NCBI GenBank assembly: GCA_024811115.1
Contig: JAKOGH010000787.1
Coordinates: forward strand, 1-64,000
Direction of reading: 5' to 3'
Length of the DNA: 64,000 nucleotides
Source: Terana coerulea
Lineage: Eukaryota > Basidiomycota > Agaricomycetes > Polyporales > Phanerochaetaceae
Shown piece by piece: positions 1-13,100 of this stretch (position 1 is its first letter; every line of letters begins with the position of its first letter). The position numbers were made by a program, and so were the translations under genes. A model generated the notes under the pieces. It was not told the DNA's origin. It saw only the letters and a program-made list of their open reading frames with translations, and ran no database searches.

Positions 1-870
1 CATCTGGAAAAACCCCTCTTTCTAATCTATGCTTTATGCTTCTTATTTAACACTAAGTTGTTTATTATGCTCTTTTTCGCTTTTTGTGAAAATGTATTCT
101 TAAAATATAGTTTATTTAGCTAATCTACATCTATTAGCTTGCTAAACAGCCCATTGCCTTTTAACATTCTAATCTGCTGATTATTAATGGCTTTTTACTA
201 CCTAATTGACTTTTTATCCCTTACCAATGCCTTATTGCATTCTTTCATTAGCTCATTTACTATATTTCTTTTTATCTAATTTCTCACTATTGCATATTTT
301 ATCAGTAGCTTATTATTAGCTTTTTACTTATTTGCTTGTTATTTGTATCATATTTATGACATTATCTAGAGCTTATGACACTTATTTTGCTATTGCTTTT
401 ATTTATTACTTGGACTCTTATTATTGTATTGCTTAAAGCTAATTTAGTTCTATGTCCTCCTTTTCTGCCAATCAGCTAACCTATATACTTATACTATTAC
501 ACTTTTAGAGTTAATGTAGCTACTATTCTCTATTTCAGCCTAGTTGGCACATAAATGCATAATGGATTCCTTATTAGACTGGTTTTCAAAGTGCACAAAG
601 CTTTAAGGATATTGTTAATGACAAGTCTGAAGCTCTTTAATATTACCTTTATAACCTAATATATAAGCTCTGTACAATTGCTAAAAAGAGCTGCTTTTGC
701 CTAGAATGTCTATATTCTTATATAATTGCCATTTGCCACAGTTGAACAACAAGTTGCAATCAATTTTAAATATCACAATAGCTCTAAAAGTGACTGCTTC
801 ACAGACGACCAAAGCAATTCACACTGTATGCTTTTGTTAATGGGCCGAGGCTCAAAAGATGACCAGAAAT
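1..870. other. AT-rich gene-free DNA
   Basis: Strongly A/T-rich sequence with no long reading frame on either strand. Its composition contrasts sharply with the GC-rich array that begins about 400 bp further on. It may be decayed mobile DNA or heterochromatin, but no terminal repeats or transposase motifs were seen. Confidence 0.6.
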
Positions 871-879
871 AACCACAAT

Positions 880-952
880 GCACCCAGAAGGACTTGAACC
901 CAGGACCACCTGGGTAAACGCGCCAGTAGATTAACAACTGCGCCATAGCGGC
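880..952 (-). repeat. tRNA-derived repeat head or tRNA pseudogene
   Basis: Read on the minus strand this has an A-box-like TGGCGCAGTTGTTA and a B-box GGTTCAAGTCC with spacing close to a tRNA gene. The acceptor ends do not pair, and the T stem has mismatches at its outer pairs, so it is not a functional tRNA. It could be the 5' head of a SINE or an old tRNA pseudogene. Confidence 0.4.
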
Positions 953-1438
953 TTGCGTGTATCATCGTACAGAATGGTCATAACTTACTGGGTATATTGA
1001 AGCGCCTTAACGTCTTTGAAGCCTTCGCGTTTGGTTGGCGTCATCTTTCATTCCCTCGGTCCCTCATTCCTAACCGACGCGTTAGCTGCGTCGCGACCAC
1101 CTACCGCGACACAGGACCCAAGCGACACCACACAAGAGTGGGGGACGCGTGAATTATCGAGCAAGGCTGTTGAAGGGGAGGGGCTCCTGCAAACGAGTAC
1201 GTGGCCCTCTCGCCGCATCCACCGCTGCTACCCAGAGCCGTCCATGGCCGTGCATGCACGGCTTATGGACGGTGCTCATGAATAGGCACCACGCATCCCC
1301 CACCAGCAACGAACACCGCGCGCGAACGCCCGCGTAGTCAAGCACGACGCAACAAGCAACGCCGGCGGCCGCGACGCCGACGCACAGAAGCCGGCGCGCA
1401 CGACGACGCGTACGACACGAACGGCGGCGCACAACGCC

Positions 1439-1950
1439 AACGCCGGCGCGCGGGACGTGGTGAAGCACAGCACACGCAGGCCGACGTAGGCGAGCGCGCC
1501 GCCGTTACAAAGGGCCGACGTACGACGCGAGGACCAGCGCAACAAGCTACACAGGCGCGACGCCGAGAACGCAGCACGCGCATAACACCAACACCGGCGC
1601 GCGGGACGTGGCGAAGCACGACGCGCGGACCGACGCAGGTGAGCGCGACGCCGACGCACAAGAAACCGGCGCGTACAGCACGACGCGCAAGATACGCAGG
1701 GCGGGACAGCGGCGCACGCACGTACGGTGCCGACGGATGCGCACCACGCCAACGCCGGCGCGCAGGACGTGGCGAAGCACGACGCGCGCAGGCCGACGCA
1801 GGCAGCGTGCCGCCGTTACAAAGGGCCGACGCGACGCGAGGGACCAGGGTAGCAAGCTACCCCAGCACAACGCCAACAGGCGCAGCACGCGCACCGCGCC
1901 GGCGCTGGCGCGCAGGACGTGGCGAAGCACGACGCGTGCAGACCGACGCT
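1439..1950. repeat. GC-rich ~155-bp degenerate tandem array
   Basis: A shared core (GGCGCGC, then AGGACGTGGCGAAGCACGA or close variants, then GACCGACGCAGG) recurs near positions 1445, 1595, 1755 and 1905, giving a period of about 150-160 bp. Two of the units also share the tail GCCGCCGTTACAAAGGGCCG. The block is very rich in CpG steps and sits between AT-rich flanks. Open frames run through it on both strands, but this follows from the repetitive high-GC composition and they are not called as genes. Confidence 0.7.
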
Positions 1951-1999
1951 GACAAGTGCGCCCCCGTCAGGGGCTGGTGCACGACACGAGGGCCAGGGT

Positions 2000-3490
2000 A
2001 GTGGTGTACGTAAGTATGTTACTGACAGATACAACACACAGGTGGGCATGGCGCAGTGCAGGTGAGTATGGTGCATGGTGCATGGGCTTACCTGCACAGT
2101 ACAAGTAGTTTGTTGTATTAGGTAGCTTAGTCTTGTATGTAGATAACTAAATATGCAATACAGAGCATCAGGTTAAATTAAGAGGGGATTTCTCGGATGA
2201 CTAGTCAAGCAGTAGTGGTATTATAGCTGCATGTAAGGAACAAAATAGGACAGTAAGGAAACAAATAGCTGAGAAATAGGACTAATTGCCCTAATATATA
2301 GAATAATTAAGACAATTAGCAAAGGACCTCACTAAACTGCCTTATTGGCCTAATGTATCTATTTATCTAGTTGTGTTACTTTGAAGCTTATGTGCAATGA
2401 ATTAGTGCTTATCAGCATGCATTAGGCAGGAATAGTAAGGGGTTTTTTCAGATGTTGAAGCGGATGCCCTCATTTTCAGGTAAGCACAGCACATGCAAGC
2501 AATTCCCTTCGCTCACGCAACTGGCTTGACAAACAGCCTGCCAACCGGGCTGTTCACTTGGAGGTATGTCTGTTGAGCTCATGTTGTCCTATGCATACGC
2601 TGATCGACATTGCCCCATGACAGCATGCTCGCGTTCACGATGTCAATCGGCTTCATTTGTATTTTCGAAACGAGCGCGGTGACGAGGGGCACTATGATCA
2701 CGTTTCTGTTGATCATGGGGTCATCGTTTGCGGTGTCTTGCACGCGGACTGGGGTGCCATTGCTCCGTCCAAGGATTCCTTACCGAAACGCCTCCGGGAC
2801 GTCATATGGCACCCACTGCTCATGGCGCTCTGTAGCATCCCCAAATACTTCCCAAAGTTGCGCTCCTCTCCCGACATACCTTCCCCTGACATACCTCTAT
2901 CCAGTGTGCGTGTTATTGGAGTCTCAAGACAGGGATCCGTGATCAGCCAATCATGACTGCTATGACCCTCCTCACATTGTCCTAGCTAGCCTGACTCTGC
3001 CATTTTCATTTTCAACGAGCTTCTGAAAGTCTTGAAGACGCCGAGATGTCACTTATATACTATAGCCTGTTACATTTCTCGCTGGCATCCACGAGATCTA
3101 TCACTCATAGCAGCGACACCTTCGTCAAAACAGCAAATGTATCTTCACTATCGCTGTAGCCTTACAACCACTCCGAACATACGTGTGACTGTGACCAGCT
3201 GCAAGTCCTTATTTGCGGATGGAAATTCAAAGGACAACTACAGCACAATAATAAGCGTTGAGCACTTCCGGCGTCTATTATTCCTTTCCCTTCCCACCAT
3301 CATGTATGTTCGCCCGGTTCGAGCCTCGCCTCTCTCTGGTCGCACTGTGACGTTGGTGAAGCAAGTACGAAGCCAGGGAAAGCAAGTCTGAAGCCGCTTT
3401 GCCAGTTCGTGCTCTCCAGCATGAATCGCCACGTCCAGACCCCAGGACCCCGACTCCCCATCAAAGTGCGTTCTGCAGCGGACTTTGATC
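2000..3490. other. No supported gene
   Basis: Mixed-composition intergenic DNA that becomes AT-rich from about 2100 to 2450. A frame at 2657-2956 looks somewhat protein-like (for example RLRDVIWHPLLMAL), but I could not find a family, a start context or splice partners, so it is left uncalled. Confidence 0.4.
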
Positions 3491-3810
3491 ATGTCAGTGC
3501 GATTCCTAATGGATTACGATGTAGGGCAGTCTCGCCGACGAGGGCAATGGGTTTGACTAAACACAGTCACCCTACCGACCGCTGTGCACGATCCAGGGGC
3601 AACCGTCCTTTCATCCATCTGAACTCGGCACGTCGACTGTAACGTCGTCAGTGCAATTCCTAATGCACCACAATCTCGGCAGCCGGTCGATTACCAAGCG
3701 GACGTGTATTTTGTAATCGCTGTCCACAGTCCAAGGATTGACGCTTCATTCGCTGTAAGCACACACATCCTCGACGTTGTGAGTGCGATTTCTGACGGAT
3801 TACAGTCGGT
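3490..3810 (+). repeat. Three-copy upstream motif
   Basis: A motif close to GTCAGTGCGATTCCTAATGG recurs near 3495, 3645 and 3778, at a spacing of about 130-150 bp, each followed by a diverged A/C-rich stretch. The block ends about 180 bp before the oxidoreductase start codon, so it may belong to that promoter or be a small tandem duplication. Confidence 0.5.
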
Positions 3811-3901
3811 GTGGTGCGCCGACGGCGAACATCATGACTAAATAACCGCGCTTGTTCTGTGGAGGACTAACTTACAACGAAACACGGTGAACATGCACGC
3901 G

Positions 3902-3908
3902 TATAAAA
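3902..3908 (+). promoter_or_regulatory. TATA box of the oxidoreductase gene
   Basis: TATAAAA lies 92 bp upstream of the ATG at 3994, a usual spacing for a fungal TATA promoter with a short leader. Confidence 0.55.
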
Positions 3909-3993
3909 CCTGCGGGGCTCAGCGAAGCCTGGACCGTACCTCTTAGCCCCGCTTCGTTGAGCACTTCCCTTCACTAGATCCTAGCACCCAGTG

Positions 3994-5589
<1,596 letters not shown>

Positions 5590-5970
5590 TAATCCAATAA
5601 TAGTCACAGCAAGTCTCATAAATATTGAGTGAGTAAATCAATCACCGCTGTTTGCAGAGAGCGGAGGGCTTACCAGCGTGAAGGGAGTCCGAATTGAAAG
5701 GTCGCAGAAGGGCTACAAGTGTTCAGATGTTCCTCGATAGCACATAGACCAATCCATAGATGCTGACGCGATGGCGTCTTGCGCGTACGAATGCACTCAC
5801 CACACACAAGTCACTCAGACACTTGACAATACATCCGCGCGCATTTCTCTCGAACTTATCAAATCGCAACAAGATGATAGTATTACAATTCATCTATTCC
5901 CTTCCTTCAATTATGCATGGGCTAGTATGTGTATATTGTACATAAACGCGGGGGTATCGTGATTGAAGAA

Positions 5971-6406
5971 TCACTGAGTGGGGTCGTTGATGTTCTGCTG
6001 GGCCTCGCCCTTGTCATGGCGGATGTTGCCTACAAAACAAGGTGAGCTATGGTTTCAACCCGTGAAAGGTCTGGTAATGCTTACCAGCTGCCTCCTGCTG
6101 ACGGTCGCCAGTCACGGCGCCGACGACAGCGTCCTTCTTGCCGCCCACGCGGTCGGCGGTTCCCTCAGCGTAGCCCTGGGCCTGCGCGGCCTTGTACTCG
6201 GTCTCGCCCTCGGCGTGCTCCTGGCGGCCGGACGTCTGCCACGACTCGAGGCCGGTGGCGTTGCCGACCATCTCGACGACGGAGCCCTTGGTAGAGTGGA
6301 ATTGACCGGTGGTCTTGCTGCAGGCGAAGACATGTCAGAATTACTGTTCATTCCACACAATCAAGCAAGCTGAAACTTACTTGGGGCCGTTGTTGGTGGA
6401 AGACAT
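5971..6406 (-). CDS. CsbD-like small hydrophilic stress protein
   Basis: A 105-residue protein in three exons: 6381-6406, 6085-6317 and 5971-6029 (minus strand, all joins in frame). It begins MSSTNNGPK; the core has a G- and A-rich charged helix pattern (GRQEHAEGETEYKAAQ, GTADRVGGKKDAVVGAVTGD) and ends GEAQQNINDPTQ. This matches the fungal CsbD-like family, which includes mismatched-base-pair/cruciform-binding proteins and general stress-induced proteins. It is probably soluble and intrinsically flexible. A minus-strand TATATAAG lies about 95 bp upstream. Family identity is fairly secure; DNA binding is known for relatives only. Confidence 0.85.
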
Positions 6407-6500
6407 CGTAAAAGAAGTGGGGTGTCGTTAAAGGTGAGGTTGAGTTCGTAAGATGAGTGTGGGTTGAATTTGATGAGGATAGAGCGTCGCTGACCTCTGG

Positions 6501-6508
6501 CTTATATA
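6501..6508 (-). promoter_or_regulatory. TATA box of the CsbD-like gene
   Basis: TATATAAG on the minus strand, about 95 bp upstream of the ATG at 6406. Confidence 0.5.
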
Positions 6509-6509
6509 C

Positions 6510-7630
6510 TTTCTCGTCGTCCAGATCCGATTATGACGTCGAAGGGCAGCAGCTGCGCGGGCGTGCTACGGGCGGCCGACGTTGACGTCATAGTGGCGTT
6601 GTGGCGTCGCGTAAGCGCCCTCCCGAGGGCAGTGAGGACGCGCAAGCTGCAGGCGAGCAAAGGCCCGACGCAGGTGACTGCGATGTTCCGGAGAAGCGGC
6701 GCCCCTTCCGACTGGTGCTCCACTGCGCCCTGGTCCATGGTCCGTGGAGCACCAGTACGTAGATACTGGCATGTGAAAACACCGGCATTTCACCAGGCAC
6801 TGTGATGCGTTGTTAGTAAGTAGGTCCACTGGCATGCGGCTAGAAGCCACGTATGAGTAGGACTGTACGCGCCTCATAACACCCAGGAAGCATCCGGAAC
6901 ATGAGAGCTGGTTCGGATGGCCATCGCATAAGTGAGTAGGTTACGGGACCAGGATGAGATGGGTGTTTGACATGACTGAGACGTCGTTTTTGTGTTGAGC
7001 ACAACAGCGAATAAGCAAATATTGTCCAGGGAACATCATCTCCCGATTCAGCAAAGGAGGGAATGCCTAATGTCTCTTCCGCTCTGGACATGAGATTTGC
7101 GCAGACCAGTAGACTCCAGATAGTCTTGGGCGACGGTTGAATATAGATTCGTACGCTTTAAATTTCATCCGCAAGCTGATTTTGGGGAATCGCTTCGTGG
7201 CAGAGGATAGCGCACGTTCAAAAACGCTGTACAGGAATCTTCACGAGCCTGCTAGACGGATTGTATAACCCTGTCACGTAATTATATTCAAAACATCGAG
7301 GACTCGGAGGTGTGAGACGACGTACAACCATTCGAGTCTGTCCTGTCAGTAGAAGTCTCTCGCAGGTTTGTTACGCTAATCTTCTATTTTGGTCTTGCAA
7401 GCAGACCCTAATGAGGCTTAGAGATGCCGTCGAGGTGCACTAGAGCAGTGGTAAAAAAATGGAATTCCAGAGTAGCGATGTGTACAGCTTGTGTACAACG
7501 AGTCTGCATACAGGTTTAAAATCAGCATCCCTAAATGACAGCGTCAGTGCATACTCGGAAAGATAAGTATGTAGTTAACTCACATTTCAACGAGTTTGAA
7601 CTCAAAGCATGCGAGACGTATATATACTCG
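6510..7630. other. No supported gene
   Basis: No frame here has recognisable domains, and overlapping open frames on both strands at 6530-6880 are short and mutually exclusive. Nothing else noted. Confidence 0.5.
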
Positions 7631-7632
7631 CT

Positions 7633-7985
7633 TTACTCCTTCTCCTTCTCGGTCGAGTCTACACTAGCCCTCCGAGTCTGGTCGCTCTTCGGCGACGCAT
7701 CATCCTTGGCATAGACAGTGCTCTGAGTCATAGGGGCTTTGCGGGAATACATGGTCTCCCCGGACAATGGGCCGCGGCGGCTCGCCATCTGCGGGACCGG
7801 GCTCCACGTTCTGCAGGCATCCCGTCCACCGCTGCCCCGTCCACCTCAGATAGATGATCCTGGAACGCAAAGGCCCGTCAGCGTCTGGACACAGCGGGGG
7901 CGGATGCCTGGCCGCGGGCGCACCTCGCAAGGAACGGGACGGTGGCGATGACGACGACGAGCGGGAGGACGATCTCGAGGACGTG
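7633..7985 (-). pseudogene. 3' end of an unrecognised membrane-protein gene, copy A
   Basis: Minus strand: a hydrophobic helix (VLEIVLPLVVVIATVPFLAR) precedes a splice donor, then the final exon starts IIYLRWTGQRWTGCLQ and leads to a polar tail with YSRKAPMTQ and RRASVDSTEKEKE before the stop at 7633-7635. The same organisation occurs at 8577-8985. Joining the two parts of this tail needs a one-base shift near 7770. I could not identify the family or the 5' end. A polytopic membrane protein with a cytoplasmic tail is the likely type. Confidence 0.35.
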
Positions 7986-8576
7986 CTCTGCGGGTGCCAA
8001 GGCTCTTGGTCAGTGCCACAAAGCTAGGCTGATCGACGCGGCGAGATTGGCACGCACGATAGGCACGCCGCGCTTCACGATTGCCGGCATCTTTTCTGCG
8101 GTGGGTGGGCGATACGTTAGACCGTTAGAGGACCACACGTACGTTGCCCCAGGTGGACTGAAGTGAACGAGCTGCAAGGTCGTCAATGACTGTGTGGGGA
8201 GCAGAAACCGCGACCATCATTGGATACCCATAAAGGGCAAGTTCATCACAAAAACTCCATAAGCGCTTAGCCAGCGACCGGGACTTATAAAACAGGTCCG
8301 CTACTTTCCGGGGCTTGCACGTGATGGTCATAGTGTGACGACAGCTGCTGGAATTCGCGTAGGTCTATCTTACGTTTGAGGGGTCACGCACGTTTGACTG
8401 GTAGATGTCTGTATACGCTTCAGACAGTTTATACATTCATTGAACCCGACGACGAGCAATGAAGTAAGTAATGTACCTATTTAATGTTAAGGGCGTGTCT
8501 GGTTGTGAAGTAGAAATACAATTTGTACTCGCATGGTTCATTCCAAACACTGGTTATCAATCAAAATTAAACTGAC

Positions 8577-8985
8577 TCAAACTGACTGTTTAGCCATCGA
8601 GTCGACGCTGGCCCTTTCTCCGTACTTCGCTGACTCTCCATCCTTCCCCTTATGCACGTGGGAAACGTCGGGACGAGCGAGTGTCGTCTCGCTGCCAACC
8701 CTGGCAGCTGGCTGGGTCATGGGAGCCTGGCGGGTGTACCAGGCTTCGCGCACAGGCCGCGCAGGCTGGTCGCCGTCACCGGGAGTCGGAGAAGTCGATT
8801 GTAGACATCCAGTCCAAGGTGCTCCTATCCACCGGAGGTATATGTACCTGAGCAGAATTGCTGACACTTAGCGGCCACACGTGCCATCGAAGCGTGAAGA
8901 GGACTTGCCGTATAATGAAAGGAAGAGCAACGGCAAAGCACACGATTGGGAATGCAATCGCGAGCGAGGTGCCCTATGTACAAAA
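8577..8985 (-). CDS. 3' end of an unrecognised membrane-protein gene, copy B
   Basis: Minus strand, parallel to copy A: a hydrophobic segment (LAIAFPIVCFAVALPFIIRQ), an intron, then a final exon with RYIYLRWIGAPWTGCLQ, a Gly/Asp/Pro linker, WYTRQAPMTQ and a polar tail with ERASVDSMAKQSV to the stop at 8577-8579. The last exon is open throughout. Upstream exons between 9000 and 9950 probably exist (a hydrophobic stretch DAATLLLLARLGLAGLVCAY is visible near 9430), but I could not join them. The two tails indicate a tandem duplication of one gene. Family unknown. Confidence 0.4.
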
Positions 8986-8989
8986 CTTT

Positions 8990-10190
8990 AGTAAGTTTAC
9001 AACAAAGCCATGCGGGCCGAGCATCAACAAGGACATACGACTGGAAGAGAGCGCTTTGGAATTACAGGCATGTTCGGGACGGGTAGCGGTAATGGTTTTG
9101 AAGCAAGGGCAACCAGCTGTCAAATTCAATCTGCAGAACAAAGCAAAGATGGACGGCCGAATGGTAGCAAAGAGGAGGGGAAGGGCGATAGGAGGCACCC
9201 GAAGCAGTGGCTATTATTGAGGCGCGATCGAAGGCGCTCTCAGAGTCTCTGGAACGCAATCGGACTCTCAGGAACCTGGGTGCGTGTATTGATAGTGGAA
9301 TGACGTTTCCACGAGGTTTGCTCCTTCCGCAGTTGATCGGACTCAGTAGCAATAGTGTGAGTGGAGAAGGTATACGCACAAACAAGACCTGCTAATCCAA
9401 GTCGGGCCAGCAACAGTAAAGTAGCGGCATCTGTCAAGTAGAACATATGATCAATAAAGCTCTCATAGACATAAGGAAGGAAATACCAGCTGTATGGATC
9501 GTAAATAATGGTCCTGCTTGTCTGTTAGTGTTGCTCCAGAGTCACTCGATGATGATAGACACTATACTTAGTACCGGGTATTGGGGCATGTGAGCATTGC
9601 AACAGAAATATCATCTCTTTCCTGCGCTAGCTATAGGCTTCATTACCGACTATGTCTTCTTAAGCACGTGTGGCATCGGCCCTATCGTATGCTGGTAGCT
9701 GAGCACGCTGCGCAAGTAGCACAGTCTGTGTTGAGACTTTGTTGGCCCTGGGCAAGACTTCGTCCGCACTTCACGGGGACGGACAGCTTCTCGTACAGCC
9801 AGAGTGGCATCATAGTTAACGATAGCCTTGGACGCCCCGAGGGCATAAGGAAGGGTGTCGATGTTTATATACTGTTTGCACCGTCGACAGCGTAGACAAG
9901 AGATGACGGTCGAAAAGAAGATCATAGGCGCTTGAGAGGTATCGAACGCCACAAACTCGTCGGCTTTGATGCGCTATCACTCATCGAACGCCTTTACGAC
10001 GGCGCTTGCCGACATGGTTTCTCTCGTGCAAACCATGACCTCGGCTGGCGTGCTCAACTACGACTCATAGACTCAGGCCTTGCCGCCCTCTCATTTCTCA
10101 AATAAAGTCCTGCTTCTTCTCACAGTCTCTACCTACCTGCTCGAATGTCGCATTGAAGCCGCAACCGGAACATACGCTCGGGTTTATTTG
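8990..10190. other. Possible 5' exons of copy B; not resolved
   Basis: Minus-strand hydrophobic frames near 9240-9446 and 9650-9952 could be exons of the membrane-protein gene ending at 8577, but no consistent set of splice junctions was found. Nothing else is supported before the RAD1 start at 10199. Confidence 0.3.
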
Positions 10191-10198
10191 CGTGTGCC

Positions 10199-13100
10199 AT
10201 GTCAACTCTACTCTCTTTCCATGACTCGATCATCCAGAAGATCCTCAACCCGGACACAAGCGAACTTGTGCTTATAGCACGAGGACTTGGACTCCGGCGG
10301 ATTGTATGCAGGCTGCTCCAGACATTCGACGGACCGAACAGACTGGTGATTCTGGTGAACGCGCTACCCGAGGAGGCCGCTGCGATTGGCGAAGAGTTGG
10401 GCGTACTAGGGTGCAGGAAGCCGGGGCTTAGACTTGTGGACTATGACTTCAGTCGACGTGACAGGTGAGTCTTGCCTTCATTGTGCACAATCAACGGGCT
10501 TAAGGCAGCGCAAGACAGGAACTGTACAAGCAGGGCGGGCTGCTCTCCATCACGTCTCAAATATTTACGGTCGACATGCTGACTGGAGACCTCCCAATTC
10601 CCAAAGTCTCTGGCATCGTAGTGCTACACGCTGAAAAGTGAGTCGCAAGTGCTGGTCTTACTGCAGGCAGCTGAGTAGTCGGAAGAGTCAACGCGACGTC
10701 ACCAGAAGCGTTCATTACACGGCTTTACCGAGAGAAGAACAAGTCAGGGTTCCTTAAAGCTTTCACAGATCAGCCTGAACATATAACGAGTGGGATGTCG
10801 CCTCTACGCTCCATTATGAAAGAACTACAGCTCCGTACGGTACAGGTCTATCCAAGGCGAGCATCGTTATGTTGAAGCTGAATCGTGAAGCATGGTCTAA
10901 ACGAAGGACAGATTCCAGCAAGATGTAGCCGAGAGTCTTGGCAGGGACCGTGCTGTCGTCGAGATGCAGGTCGGCATGACGGAGTACATGACTGAAATAC
11001 ACGTTGCCATCGTTCAGTGCATGAGGTCAACGCTCCAGGAGCTCAAGCGATCGAACTCATCTGTATGGGATTACTTCGAAACACATGAACAATGACTAAC
11101 ACTTGCTTCGAAGCTGGATCTCGACGACCTGAATGTAGAGAACGCGTATTTCAAGTCCTTCGACCTGATTGTACGTCGGCAGTTGGATACTGTCTGGCAC
11201 AAAGTTGGTCCCCGGACGAAACAGCTCGTCAGTGATCTGTCCACTTTGCGTCGATTACTCTCGTAAGTGGTGTCAGTTATTGAGTATCGTGCATCGCTTA
11301 CTGGACCAGGCTTCTCGTTACGGAGGATGCACTGGCTTTCCAGCAATATATAGAGGGGCTGATCGATGCCAACACCCACAACGATGCAGGGAAAGCCAGG
11401 CAAAATCAGTCTCCTTGGATGTTGACCGAGGCAGCGAACGTCATCTTCCAATATGCGAAAAGGAGATGCTACACACTTGATGACAAGAAGACCACGAAGG
11501 CGACAGCTCCTCTTGTCGATGAAAATGAGGACGAGTGGGAGGCTTTACGAGAACTCGAGGGCGCCGGTGTCCCCGGAAGTACAAAAACTGGTAGCAAGCG
11601 GCCAGAATGGCCTGCTGGTATGCAGCCAGTGTTAGAAGAATTGCCAAAGTGGACTATTATCGCCGATGTTCTCAACGAGATCGAAGCAGAGATCATACGC
11701 CGCGAGACTCTGGCTTGTAAGTCGCGGCTCCTTCTCTTCGTGCTCCGACACTGAGCTCCTCCCGTATAGCTGATCCTGGATCCAATACCATTCTCATTAT
11801 GACCACCTCGATACGTTCAGCGCAACTCTTGAGAGAATTCCTAGGGCTCATGGACCCAGATGCTCCGCGAGGTTCGCAGGGTCGCCAATTCATGGAGGAC
11901 AAGCTGCGCGCATACCTCGCGCGACAGGCACTAAAGAAGGCTATGCAAAAGAAGGGGACCGGAGACCAAAACTCTGCGGCGGCGCCATCAGGTGCGAGCT
12001 CCGAGGTCAGCGAAGCATTAAAAAGGAAATATATGGAACGCGAGGCCAGGGCTGCCAGTCGACGGCGTGTTCGAGGCGGCGCGCCTGCTGCTCCATCCGC
12101 TTCCCGAAGATCCGCGGAGGCAGACAGTTTGCTCGCGGCAATCACCCAGCAGGAAGAGATAAACCTCGAGTAGGTACTCTATCCTGACGTGTGTAATCGG
12201 TGCTGACGTCGTCGCAGTGCCTTCCCCGAATTCATGGCAGAGATGCCCGACCCTGCAGTCCTGTTGACTCTTGGAGATGACTTCAATACCGAGTACGGCC
12301 TGTTGGCGTCGGAGCAGACCGTCCTCGTGAGGGCGTACTCGGATGACAGCGACGACCTCATGCTCTCGGAGATCCAGCCTCGTTACATCATTATGTACGA
12401 ACCTCACCTCGACTTTGTGCGCCGAATCGAGGTGTGTGTGCCTGCCACCAAAAAAAGCTCGCCACTCACGCATTAATCTCTCAGGTTTACAAGAAAAGCG
12501 TCCCGCTGCTGCCTGTTCGTGTATACCTGTTGCTGTACAACAACAGCTGTGAGGAAGCGAAGTACTTGACGGATGTGCGCAGGGAGAAGGATGCGTTCGA
12601 ACGTCTGATCAAAGAGAGGGGTGTACGTGGTCTTGGTTTTACCGAAATCGACGCAAATGCTCACAACTTTACAGTCGATGCTTATGCCCATTCTGGATGA
12701 ACGCCGACCGACCGACAACGATTCGCTCCTTAGGACCATCAGCACTAGGATTGCAGGCGGCAGGAAGGAAGTGACGAATGAACCTCCAAGAGTGCGTCTA
12801 TTTGAGCTCTATCTGGACGTAAAGGAACTCATGTTGTGCACAGGTGATTGTTGACGTCAGAGAATTCCGTTCATCCTTGCCTTCTCTTCTACATACTTCC
12901 AATCTTCTCATTGTGCCGGCCACACTTACCGTCGGCGACTATATCTTGACGCCTGACATGTGCATCGAACGCAAGAGCTTGCCAGATTTGGTCTCGAGTT
13001 TCAATAGTGGGCGACTGTGAGTGATTGCATTCCTTGGTTCGTAAACGTGCTCATGGAGAGTAACTATCGCATAGCTACACGCAATGCGAGATGATGTCCG

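Noticed and set aside
880..952. Functional tRNA gene
   Set aside because: The acceptor arms do not pair and the T stem has mismatches.
1154..2097. Several overlapping open frames of 93-158 codons on both strands, Arg- and Ala-rich
   Set aside because: They overlap in many frames within a CpG-rich tandem array and have no start context, splice sites or domains; they follow from composition.
2610..2956. Protein-like plus-strand frame with RLRDVIWHPLLMAL
   Set aside because: No family, partner exon or promoter could be supported; kept only as a note.
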